Assembly: GCA_022376515.1 (NCBI GenBank)
Contig: WTXI01000017.1
Coordinates: forward strand, 248,001-312,000
Length of the DNA stretch: 64,000 nucleotides
From: Lactifluus volemus
Taxonomy: Eukaryota > Basidiomycota > Agaricomycetes > Russulales > Russulaceae
Reading direction: 5' to 3'
Shown: one piece after another, positions 54,781-64,000 of the stretch
How positions within the stretch are numbered: position 1 is the first letter of the stretch
How the letters are laid out: each line of letters opens with the position of its first letter
Notes under the pieces: model-generated
What the model was told of the DNA's origin: nothing
What the model saw: only the letters and a program-made list of their open reading frames with translations
Database searches by the model: none
Program-made: the position numbers and the translations under genes

Positions 54781-56344
54781 CCCCCAGGTGTTATATATGA
54801 AGTCGCCAGCGTCCCCAGCAGGGTCACCCTATTAGTTTCCCGTTCATCTCATCTCATACCAACCAACTACCTATCCTCAATACTTCCTAGCCCATGCCAT
54901 CCCAACTTCACCCAATGACTAGTGTCGCACGTATGCCCCTTCAGCAGGTCTACTACACACATGCACATGGACTAACTGACTTATAGGAAGGGCCTTGTCT
55001 TTCTTCCACTTCTTTCGCAAGACAGACAGATCCCACAAAATACAAGGTCCGATAACTCAGTCGGGGTCGCAAATTGGCCAAACTGAGGGCTCTGTCACCG
55101 CAAAAGTTCCGTCAGATATAGCTGAACGGAATCTAACGTGGAAGGAATGGCGTCAGATGTGGGATGGCCGACTCTGACTTCCCGGGATTCAATCAAAGGA
55201 GGGGTTGCCTCCAATAGAAGGGCCAGAAGCTACCATTCCCCGAGTACCTTACCTTTCCTCCACAACGTCGCTCTGTCTTTATCTCAATGTACTTTGATGC
55301 TTCGTTTCGGCCCTTCTAGACCGAATTGTGTGTCTAATTGCTACATCTATTGCCGTTGGTTAGCAGAGTCAACGTCTCATTACAGTGCAGCAGAAGTACA
55401 CGACCGATACACGCATCCCGAAGCCATGTTGCAATTGAATCAATTTAGGATTTTGAGTTCTCGCGTTGCGAGCAACCATCTGTCTGTGACTAGGCAGCAG
55501 GGTAGAATTTAACGGTCAGTGGTATGGTCGCGTACCGTAATGCATACTGTCACTGCGCGACGGACGGGACGGACGGGTAAAAAAGTCACATGCCATTTCA
55601 GTTGCGAGAGAGCCCTTAAAGGTGGTTGAGCCTCTCCAGCGTTTGAGACAAGGGCTGTAACGATGGTGCATCTCCCGGCCCTATCAGTAGCCGATAAAAA
55701 CACCAGCTCAGGTTATATCATCTAAGCCAGGCTAGAGTCTAGTCCCCGGCACTATATAGGTATGCAATCTGCTGGATCGGTGTGGTATGGCAACCTTGCT
55801 TTCTCCACACGCAGGGCTGCCAAGGGTTGTAAATGGAGAGGAGCAAGGTTCTGGTTCTCTTTACAAGACAGGCAGCTTAGTTTGGGGAAGTAGGTATCTG
55901 GAAGGAACACGATGGGTGATGATAATCGGAGAGCTTGTAATTTGCCATGATTGTCGAGAACAGTACTGACCATATTGAGGTTTCGATAGTGGCATCATTA
56001 CAAGGTCCCCTAGTCAGGACTGTCGGCGTGGGTCTGCTTTTGTGCGGTAGGAGGAAGAGCGCATGTTCTACTGTAACCGTCAGCTGTACTGCCACAAGAT
56101 GTAGCATGCAAGCCCTCATGCCTCAGAGACTGGGAAGAGTGGCTTTGATATGCCATGTGCACTTATTTTCACCGAATGTGGTGTGATGTGGTTATGGTTA
56201 TAGAGATTTTATAGAGAAAACTAAGTTGTCTTCGACTTACAACTGCATGCTACGGCAGCGTTAATCATAAGTTCGGCGGGACAGCTACAGTAGGAGAAAG
56301 GGGACGGACGTTGCAGTCGCTTAGCAGCTTAAAAGAGGAAGTAG
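54781..56344 (+). repeat. Tandem array unit 9, cut by a copia LTR
   Basis: Holds the small gene (54894-55177). From 55180 to 56340 it has unit-conserved sequence without a recognised gene. Similarity to units 1 and 3 ends at about 56340, just before the region where the Kv-like fragment would start. The minus-strand copia LTR begins there. Confidence 0.8.
54894..55177 (+). CDS. Small spliced array protein, unit 9 copy (75 aa)
   Basis: Exons are 54894-54930 and 54987-55177. The intron runs GTATGCCC to CTTATAG with ACTAAC. The product starts MPSQLHPMTSVARRALSF and ends NLTWKEWRQMWDGRL. It is the closest relative of the unit 5 copy. TATATAT lies 102 nt upstream of the ATG. The frame is intact. 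Confidence 0.65.
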
Positions 56345-56803
56345 TGTCGAAAATGAAAGTGGAGACGCGGCGAAACGAGTACGTGCGTGGGAGTGGAACG
56401 AGCGGAGGGTGAGGTCACACACGAAGAAAAAGATGCGGAACACGTTGCTGCTTCCCCAGTCTCGTAATTTGGTATTTATGTAGTCTAGTGTGTGTACTAC
56501 AGACTGAATGAATTTAGTGCCAAGACGGCCGCTCGATCTTAGTGTGCACGAGGTGGGCATTTGCCATGTGCTCGGGGTGAACTAACTATGCTAAGGTAAA
56601 GAAAAGGGTCTATATGTAGAAGATGAATGGTATCGTGACGGCAGCTGTGGGCGCCCACCCCCAACGAGGAGCAGGCGTGGTCCACGCCGGCGGGCCCTCA
56701 GGGAGCCATGGGCGTTGGCAGTCCCATCTCAGGGTCCCCTTGTGCGCTGCGTGCCGTTCTCGGCTGCCAGCCCTTCTCCCCTCCGATTTGGGATTCCCCA
56801 GCA
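56345..56803 (-). repeat. Copia element 1 3' LTR (about 459 bp)
   Basis: The boundaries are set by the end of array similarity (56340), TG/CA termini and the adjacent purine tract. The coding frame runs into it and ends at 56729. Confidence 0.65.
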
Positions 56804-59800
56804 CTCCCCCGCGAGCGCCGTCGGGCCTAGGGTGATTCCAAGTCCAGCGATGTGACGCGCGATCTTCCAGGCCAGGAGCGCCTTCGTGAGTATGTCCGCG
56901 GTCATGTCATCTGTGGGGCAATAGGTGATCGAGATCTCCCCTGCACTGATAACTTGTTGAATATAGTGATAGCGGATGTCAATGTGTTTGGTCCTGGCTC
57001 GGTAATTGTCATCAGTAGCAAGTTTGAGGGCTGCCTGATTGTCACAGTAGATCATAATTGGAGTTACAAGAGGAGTTAGCAACTCTCCTTTGAGGCGGCG
57101 AAGCCATGCTGCCTCTTTTGCCGCATGGGTCGCCGCCACGTACTCTGCTTCCGCGGTTGATAAGGTTACGATTTCTTGTTTACGGGATCGCCAGGAGATC
57201 GCCCCTCCATCGATAAGGAATGCATATCCGGAGATCACATGGCGGTGTGGCTGCGATGCGCTGTCCACGTCCGTGTACCCCAGGAGGTCATGCTGCTCAC
57301 TGCCGTAAGTGAGTTCGTGATGCCACGTGCCCGACAGGTAGCACAGGACACGCTTTACCGCGTCCCAGTGCAGCTCCCCCGGATTATCGAGGAATTGTGA
57401 GAGCGTCGAGACTGCAAATGCAATGTCGGGGCGTGTGGCTACGGCTGCGTACATCAGACTGCCGATCACTTCCCGATATGGGGTCTTCCTCATGCGCGCG
57501 GCTGCAGCTTCATCAGTGGGGCTATCATCTTTTGAGTAGGATACATTGGGGATCATAGGTGAGCTCTGGGCCTTGGCATCAGCCAGGCCATAGCGTGCAA
57601 CAATGGATTCGATGTAGGTTGACTGGCAGAGGGAGATCGTGCGCGTTGCGCGATCTCAGGTGACTCGGATTCCGAGGAGCCAGTGTATCAGTCCTAGGTC
57701 AGTGAGGGCATACCGTGCGTTGAGGGCCTTCTTGTAGCGTCGCATCAACTCACTTGAGCTACTGGTGATGATGCAGTCGTCGACATGGACTGCTAGGATC
57801 AGGACATCGTCCTTTACCTGCGCTCGAAACACGCCCGGATCGGCCTGCGTGATGCAGAGGCCCAGATCGCTGAGCGCACGCGTGAGCGTGTCATACCAGC
57901 GGCGCCCGGCCTGCTTGAGCCCATAGAGGGATTTTCGCAGCCTTTTTACATAAATGCTGCCCTCCTCGAAACCCGGGGGTTCCTGCATGTAAATCTCCTC
58001 ATCGTCCCCTAGCTCCCCATTTAGGAAAGCACTGTTGAAGTCGAAGGTGTCGACATCCCAATCGAGTCGCGCGGCGATCGCGAGAATAATGCGGATGCTC
58101 GCCAGCTTCGCGACGGGTGAGAAAGTGTCAAAGTAATTGACACCATAGATCTGCGTGAATCCGCGCACGACGAGTCGTGCCTTGTATTTATCGATTGATC
58201 CGTCCGCCTTGCGCTTAAGTCGAAAAACCCATTTGCTACCCACTATGTTTTTACCTGCAGGGCGCGGGACTGTTTCCCAAGTGCTGGCGCGCTCAAGGGT
58301 TTCGATTTCGCGCTCCATCGCCCATTGCCACTCAGGCCAATTGGGGCGAGATCGCGCCTCGGAGACGGAGCGCGGGTCATCGTTTCCATCGTGTGCAGCC
58401 ACTGCCATCGTCGTGTCGATCTCGATTTCGGCATGGAATGCCATTTCGGCATAGCTTGGTTCTTCTGGGGCTGTGGCAAAAGACTCGTTAGCTGAGTCTG
58501 TTCCGCGCTGGGAGAATGTCACCCGGCGCGCGTGCCCTCGGAGGCTGATTTCAGGGGCCTCCTGTGTGCTGGTGGTTTGCCCATCCTGCGACATTTTGGC
58601 AATCCGTGCCGATCGGCGCGGCGGCTCAGTTCGCGGTGGCGGCGGCGGCTTTTGCTTGCGTGGTGCTGGGGGCGGCTGATGCGGCAGTGCTGGTGCTGGT
58701 TCCGGCGGCATTATTGGTGACGGGATGACGTAGTCGTCATCCGCCACTGGGTTCGGATCATCTTCGTCTGGCATCTCCGGGATCGGATCTGCGTCGGGAG
58801 CGTCGGTGTCAGGCTGCAGCGCTTGAGGCGTCGGCTGCGTCGTTCCGGTGCCAGAGGGCTGAATTTTCGGAGTGGGGATTTGAGGTTGGATTTGTACTTG
58901 AGTTTGAGGGGTTGAGGGGGTGTATACAGTGACTGTGTTTGTGGTGAACTTAACATCTCTCTCAACAGATAAGGAGTGCTTCTCTGGCCAGTAGATTCTG
59001 TGGGCATGGGTGCTCTCCTTGTCATAGCCCACCCAACGTGCTGGAAGGCCTCAGGCATCCAGCTTGGACCCCTTGAGGTTACGAACCCAGACGCGCTGGC
59101 CCCATTCGGGAACGCTGGCTAGGTTCGGCTTGTGCCCGTGGAGACGCTCATATGGGGTGATCGCGCCCAGCGCACGGGTCGATGAGCGATTTTTCAGCCA
59201 GATAGAGTGATGGAGGGCCTCTCCCCAGAGGGTTTTAGGGAGTCCGGAGTGGTGGAGTGCTGCTCGGATGCGTTCTAGGAGACACCGGTTGAGCGACTCC
59301 ACGGTCCCATTGTGCTGCGGGGTGTCGTGGGTTGTGAGCCGTTGTTCCGTCCCCTGCTCTTGGAGGAAGTCCTTGAGCTTGTTGCTGGTGTACTCGCCTC
59401 CGCGGTCGGAGCGAAAACGGCGGATCGTCACGCCGTGCTGCGTGCGCGCCCACGCAGCGAACGATTTGTAGGCCTCAAAGGCCTCGGACTTGGCTTTGAG
59501 GGTTCTGGCCCAGGTGTAGCGAGAGTAGTCGTCAGTGAAAGTGATATAATAGTGCTTCCCACCCATGCTGGTGATTGGTGATGGTCCCCACACATCAGAA
59601 TGAATTTCTTCACCAAAGAAGGTTGAGGGTGGAGCTTGTCTTTCTGGTTTGATCACCTTTCTAGTTGTCTTAGCATAGTCACAAGAATCACAGGTGAAGG
59701 ATGAGCCTTCATCAATAAGATCGATGCCCTCGATGGAGCCATGTCGGATGAGAGAACGGAGGGTATCCACGCTGACGTGGCCCAGACGATGGTGGAGCGC

Positions 59801-60609
59801 GGAAAGTGTGACACGTTCGAGTGTGACTGCGGCTGAGGCTGTCACGCGATGTTCGACTTTGTAAAGTCCGCTCGCGCTCGCTTTGATGGTGCCGACAACT
59901 TTTCCCTTCGCGTTTTTGATGGTGCAGTGTTCTTTTTCGAAGGTAACTGAGTTTCCTAGCTTTGTGATGCGGGAGATTGACACTATGGTCATAGCCATAT
60001 CAGGAGCATGAAGGACTTCTCGCAAAATAACTGGAGTGGAAGACTCCCCATGAGGGACCTCTATCCTGAGGTCCCCGATTCCTATAGCATGGAATATCCG
60101 TTTATCGGCCGCGATTATCGCACGCGGCGGGATTTCTCGATACGATGTGAACTTCTCGCGGAAGGGGGACATGTGGGTGGAGGCCCCGGAGTTGTATAGC
60201 TCCGTTTCGGGAGGTGCATCTCGCGATGCGCTCGCGGCAGCTGCTGACTCGTCGGGTACCTCTTCAATTGCTGCCCAGGCTTCGATATTGGCCTGCTCGT
60301 TCGTCGACGCTGCGCTATTCACGTTCGCATTTCTGTCTCCACGGTTTGGCCATTGGCCTTCTTGACCACCGCCTTTCGCCCAACACTCGGCTTTAGTGTG
60401 GCCTCATTTTTTGCAGTTGTAGCATTCGATGTCTCGTCGGTTTCCTCTTCCTCTTCGTCCTTGGGAGGACGCGGCGAACGCTTCGTCTGCGTCTTGCTGC
60501 AGCTTGTCCCCCTTGAGGCGGTCGTATTCGTCCAGCGCGAGTTGAATCACGTTCACGGGCGCAATGGTCGCCTTCGCGAAGTCGGCAGAAGCGTTTATAG
60601 CACTGATGA
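56729..60609 (-). pseudogene. Copia element 1 polyprotein with three TGA stops
   Basis: One frame carries the end of Gag (INASADFAKATIAPVNVIQL) and the zinc knuckle ECYNCKK-stop-GHTKAEC. The protease motif reads LYNSGAS, with Asn for the catalytic Asp. Integrase follows (HHRLGHVSVDTL, CDSCDYAK, SDVWGPS, FRSDRGGEY, NGTVESLNR), then RT (WVFRLKRKADGSIDKYKARL, LAVHVDDCII) and RNase H (DVDSASQPHR, STAEAEY, KHIDIRYHYI). TGA codons at 60404-60406, 59051-59053 and 57656-57658 all stand where copia proteins have Arg (CKK-R-GH, LDA-R-G, GIxVT-R-D). The frame is otherwise unbroken. Confidence 0.9.
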
Positions 60610-60958
60610 TGTTGGGAGCGCAGCCTCGCAGGCGTAAGTCGAGCCAACGCTTCGCAGTCACACGTCACATGACGCGTGACACCGATACCAAGGACTTTCC
60701 GCGTTCTACACTAAGTCAAATTTATTATCTCCTTATAGCTTAACTCCCTTACAATTTTGACCTCAGTCGTTCATTCCTTATATAGTGTAGACACCGTGTT
60801 CACCTTGCCTCAGTCTTTTCACTTTAGACTGAGGTTAGTCACTCTTTATTCTTTCATTCCTCAGTAAACTTACTATCTACTTAGACTTAGGATTCTCATC
60901 CAATAGGTAGATCAATAAAGTCTTTTCACTTTAGACTGAGACTTAGGATTCTCATCCA
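60610..60958 (+). repeat. Copia element 2 5' LTR (end tentative)
   Basis: Starts TGTTGGGAG. The end is uncertain because GACTTAGGATTCTCATCC and TCTTTTCACTTTAGACTGAG each occur twice at 60812-60958, so a local duplication lies at the LTR edge. Confidence 0.55.
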
Positions 60959-61049
60959 ATAGATTATGAGACCTGAGCTTTAAGAGCTCTCGAAGACACC
61001 GCGCGCGTACAAATTCCGAACAAGCTAAACCAGGCCCTCCTCACGCAGA

Positions 61050-64000
61050 ATGTCTACACCGCAAGGTACCAGCGCCTCCTCCGCGGGGGCCTCGACTTCT
61101 TCTCAGACTGCTCCGGGACGACCTCCTCACTTGCTCAACCTACCCCTTCTTGAAATGGACGGTAGCAATTACGCTTTCTGGAAGTGCCGCGTCGAGACTG
61201 TTTTCACATATCACGACCTCTGGTCTGTCACCAGCGGAGCCCTCACAAAACCAGATCCAGCAGCCGATCCGACGGGCTACGCGCACTGGAACATCAAAAA
61301 CGAGAGCGCGCGAATGCATCTCGTAATGGCCATGACAGACGAGCCGCTCAACTCGGTCCTCGACACGAAATCCGCAAAGGATACCTGGAGTCGATTAGCG
61401 GAGCGATACGAGGGGAAAGGCGAGCAGAGGATAACCCACCTCATCGACGACGTCTTCCGCCGCCAACTTCTCGATACGGAGCCTCTCGAGCCTCAAATTA
61501 ATTCTTTAATCCGATCCGCTCGCACCATCACCGCCCTCGGACTCGCGCTCGATGACCGCATCATCGCGCATACGATCATCGGAGCCCTTCCACCTTCTCA
61601 ATCCACCCTCAAAACCATACTCTCAACACGCGACAATATCGATATCGAAAACACGAAATCTCAGATCATACGAGATGAACAACGCCGCGTCCACGAATCG
61701 GGCATGGCCGCCACCGCTTTTTTCGCCAAATCGATCAAGGCCGCTAAAAAAGGAAAAGGGAAGGGTAAAGGGAACCAGGAAGACAAGTCGAAAAAGTACT
61801 GCAACCATTGCAAAATCAAAGGGCACGATACGAGCGAATGTCGAAAGTTGAAGAAGGAGCAGGAGGCCAAGGCCACCACAAACGCGAAACCGGCAAACGC
61901 GACACCTGCCGCAACGGCGAAAATCGCGAACGCAGACGAGACGACCACGGACGAAACCATTCGAACTGTTCACGTCTTCCGGGCACAGTCAAACGCTACC
62001 AATTTAAAGTTAAACCAGAATTCCTGGATAATGGACTCTGGTGCATCACGCACCATGTGCTCCAACAGAAATTGGTTCCAGCAATTTTCTAGCCTTACCC
62101 GGAACATTCCTGTCGTCCTGGGTGATAACAGCGCCATCCAAGGCATCGGCCAGGGACGCGTACATGTTCGAATGCGCGCCGGAAACGAGTGGAGCGACGT
62201 AATCTTGCAGAACGTCCTCTACGTCCCCGAGTTGCACGGGAACCTGCTGTCCGTTTCCCACCTCACGAGCTGCGGCGCCGACGTCCGATTCGCTGGGCAA
62301 GGCTGCCAAATATTCGACGCGACCGAAAACGTTATCTGCGAAGGTCAGCGGCATCAAAACCTTTACCTCATGAACATCCAAACTGTCCCTCTCGCCACCG
62401 CTCGGATCGCGATCGTCGAATCGTTCCCCGCGGAAGGTGATGACTTGTCTCCCGCGCACGAATTCGCCCTATCGGCACGGGCTCCATCCGCGAAAGCCGA
62501 CCTTGCTACTTGGCACCGGCGTCTCGGCCACCTGAATACGGACACGATCCTACGCATGGCCCGAAAGGGCATCGTCAGTGGCATCGAGATAACATCGGGG
62601 AAATCACTTACCACCCCATGTGAGCCATGCCTCAAGGGGAAGCAGACCCACGCCGAAATCCAAAAAACGACAGAGTCCCGAACCGAAAACGTCCTAGGCC
62701 GCATACACTCAGACTTATGTGGCAAGATTCCGACCCGATCCCACAAAGGATACTACTACTTTGTTACCTGGATCGACGACGCGTCCCGCAAAGTCTTCGT
62801 GGACGGCCTACGCGAAAAATCGGACACACTCGACCGCTTCAAAGTGTTTGTCGAACGCGCCGAGGTACAGACCGGGAAACAGCTCCGTCTTCTTCGTTCG
62901 GATGGAGGGGGCGAGTACAAAGGGGGGGACTTCAATAAATACCTAGAGGAGAGGGGCATTCAGCACGAAATCACGACACCGCACACGCCGGAGCACAACG
63001 GCGTTGCCGAGCGGATGAACCGCACACTGCTCGACAAGGTGCGCGCGATGCTCACCGATGCGAATCTCCCCAATTCGTACTGGTACGACGCGCTTGAATA
63101 CGCCGCGCTACTCCACAATGTGTCCCATACACGGGCACTCGATAACCTCACGCCGGACGAAGTTTGGAGCGGCAACAAGCCAGACATCTCGATGTACCGG
63201 GTATTCGGCTCCCGAGCCTTCATGCACGTCCCTAAGAAAAAACGCGCCAAATTGGCCGCGCGATCACTGATCTGCACATTTATCGGCTTAGCAAAAAATC
63301 GGAAAGCTTACCGACTTGTGCACCGGAAATCAGGCCGTTTTTTCGAGTCGCGCGACGTCGTATTCGATGAAGGGGGGCCCGTAAAGCGCTTCGAGCGCAT
63401 AATCCTCGAACCCGACGAAACGCCCGACGCCGCGACCGCAACGCCATCGGGAACACCACAAATCCCGAAGGCATCTCCAAGTCCCTCAGAAACTGACAGT
63501 AACTCTGAAAACGAATCAGTCAGTGAATCAGAAATCGAGGAGTTACTTGATGAAACACCTACAGCACCTCCACCTCCTCCCGATCTCCCGATCGCGCTCT
63601 CCCGTCCTAAACGAAATGTCCGCGCACCCATCCGTGACGACGACGCACGCTATTCCGCAACGTCATACGGAGCGCGCAAGCGAAACACCGAACGCGCTGC
63701 CGTCGCGCAAGGCGATCCCGCCAGTGACCCACGGACCTATGCCGAGGCGATGGCACGTCCCGACGCCGTCGAATGGGAACTAGCTTGTAACGACGAGAAA
63801 CGCATGTTTGAGAACATGGGGGTATACGAATTGGTGCCGCGCCCGACCGATCGAAAAATCGTCGGAAGTAAATGGGTCTTCCGCATAAAACGCGGACCCG
63901 ATGGCACGATCCAAAAATATAAGGCTCGCCTAGTCGCACAGGGCTTCACCCAAACTGAAGGGATCGACTTCGATGAGACATTCGCCCCAGTGGCGAAGTT
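61050..64000 (+). CDS. Copia element 2 Gag-Pol polyprotein (partial, open for 983 codons)
   Basis: ATG at 61050 starts MSTPQGTSASSAGASTSSQT. Gag reads MDGSNYAFWKCRVETVFTYH, with the zinc knuckle CNHCKIKGHDTSEC. The protease motif is WIMDSGASRTMC. A pre-integrase region follows (WHRRLGHLNTDTIL, CEPCLKGKQT). Integrase has Asp in HSDLCGKIPT, RSDGGGEYKG and Glu in NGVAERMNRTL. A Ser/Glu-rich linker follows, then the start of reverse transcriptase (KWVFRIKRGPDGTIQKYKAR, GFTQTEGIDFDETFAPVAK), which runs out at the window end. There are no stops or frameshifts, unlike element 1, so it may be a young insertion. The frame has no stop in this window. Confidence 0.95.
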   Translation, partial: MSTPQGTSASSAGASTSSQTAPGRPPHLLNLPLLEMDGSNYAFWKCRVETVFTYHDLWSVTSGALTKPDPAADPTGYAHWNIKNESARMHLVMAMTDEPLNSVLDTKSAKDTWSRLAERYEGKGEQRITHLIDDVFRRQLLDTEPLEPQINSLIRSARTITALGLALDDRIIAHTIIGALPPSQSTLKTILSTRDNIDIENTKSQIIRDEQRRVHESGMAATAFFAKSIKAAKKGKGKGKGNQEDKSKKYCNHCKIKGHDTSECRKLKKEQEAKATTNAKPANATPAATAKIANADETTTDETIRTVHVFRAQSNATNLKLNQNSWIMDSGASRTMCSNRNWFQQFSSLTRNIPVVLGDNSAIQGIGQGRVHVRMRAGNEWSDVILQNVLYVPELHGNLLSVSHLTSCGADVRFAGQGCQIFDATENVICEGQRHQNLYLMNIQTVPLATARIAIVESFPAEGDDLSPAHEFALSARAPSAKADLATWHRRLGHLNTDTILRMARKGIVSGIEITSGKSLTTPCEPCLKGKQTHAEIQKTTESRTENVLGRIHSDLCGKIPTRSHKGYYYFVTWIDDASRKVFVDGLREKSDTLDRFKVFVERAEVQTGKQLRLLRSDGGGEYKGGDFNKYLEERGIQHEITTPHTPEHNGVAERMNRTLLDKVRAMLTDANLPNSYWYDALEYAALLHNVSHTRALDNLTPDEVWSGNKPDISMYRVFGSRAFMHVPKKKRAKLAARSLICTFIGLAKNRKAYRLVHRKSGRFFESRDVVFDEGGPVKRFERIILEPDETPDAATATPSGTPQIPKASPSPSETDSNSENESVSESEIEELLDETPTAPPPPPDLPIALSRPKRNVRAPIRDDDARYSATSYGARKRNTERAAVAQGDPASDPRTYAEAMARPDAVEWELACNDEKRMFENMGVYELVPRPTDRKIVGSKWVFRIKRGPDGTIQKYKARLVAQGFTQTEGIDFDETFAPVAK

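Larger units (their letters stand above)
56345..60609 (-). mobile_element. Ty1/copia element 1 (3' part), decayed
   Basis: The 3' LTR is probably 56345-56803, reading TGCTGGGGAATCC to TTTCGACA on minus. A purine tract (CTCGCGGGGGAG) lies just upstream. The polyprotein is read on minus from about 60609 down to 56804. Its 5' part (start of gag and 5' LTR) is not in the window because element 2 interrupts it at about 60610. Confidence 0.85.
60610..64000 (+). mobile_element. Ty1/copia element 2, inserted in gag of element 1 (runs off window)
   Basis: Element 1 gag is interrupted at TGATGA|TGTTGGGAGCGCAGCC, a typical LTR start. The preceding GATGA (60605-60609) would be the target duplication. 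The LTR probably ends at about 60958. ATTATGAGACC (60963-60973) follows and is complementary to the anticodon loop of initiator tRNA-Met, as in copia-type elements primed by an internal tRNA fragment. The 3' end is outside the window. Confidence 0.8.

Noticed and set aside
1..56344. Array units as tandem Helitrons
   Set aside because: Gene-fragment content suggested it, but unit flanks are continuous with each other and I find no constant TC..CTRR ends with a terminal hairpin.
1..64000. CRISPR arrays, rRNA or tRNA genes
   Set aside because: No regularly spaced short repeats, rRNA cores or cloverleaf-type tRNA sequences were noticed.

Overview
The window looks like nuclear DNA of a filamentous basidiomycete (Agaricomycotina). 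Introns are 50-60 nt with GT..AG ends and CTAAC/TTAAC-type branch sites. The fatty-acid synthase fragments have the fused beta-alpha order of basidiomycetes. Retroelements and hAT elements are of fungal type. A Rhizoctonia/Ceratobasidium-like genome would fit, but the species cannot be fixed from sequence alone.

Layout. (1) 1-16382 and 37111-56344 are one diverged tandem array of about ten units, 3.0-4.8 kb each. A unit holds, in order: a TATA box about 100-120 nt ahead of a small two-exon gene on + (68-77 aa); a stretch with no recognised gene; a minus-strand fragment resembling S1-S2 of a Kv-type potassium channel; and a plus-strand fragment resembling the C-terminus of COQ6 (ubiquinone monooxygenase). 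The small gene has an intact spliced frame in 8 of 9 complete copies, while the channel and COQ6 pieces are decayed everywhere. Single units picked up extra gene pieces: a GDSL/CE16 esterase in unit 3, a mitochondrial glycerol-3-phosphate dehydrogenase in unit 7 and an unrecognised gene in unit 3. They also carry small inversions and a 644-bp foldback element.

(2) 16383-37110 is a single 20.7-kb insertion into unit 4. It has matching terminal inverted repeats beginning TAGTGTTGTCACGGCTCGGC, GCTCGGCTC-rich subterminal repeats and a perfect 8-bp target duplication (GGTCCGGA), the hallmarks of a hAT transposon. It contains a multi-exon hAT transposase gene whose BED-finger codons are split by a solo LTR. 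It also carries broken or partial copies of at least seven host genes: SDR, fused FAS (two copies), CDF-type metal transporter, PIG-O/GPI13, sulfate permease, Rho GTPase and SKT5/CHS4. Several are nested inside one another. A complete Ty3-type element with identical 145-bp LTRs sits in a 54-nt intron of the PIG-O copy.

(3) 56345-64000 is a retroelement nest. A minus-strand Ty1/copia element ended by three in-frame TGA codons, each in place of an expected Arg (CGA), is interrupted in gag by a second, plus-strand copia element. The polyprotein of that second element is open from 61050 to the window end.

The likely working parts are the small spliced genes, the Ty3 element and the second copia element. 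Nearly all recognisable host metabolic genes here are fragments. The window reads as a repeat-rich compartment where gene pieces are captured, duplicated and mutated.
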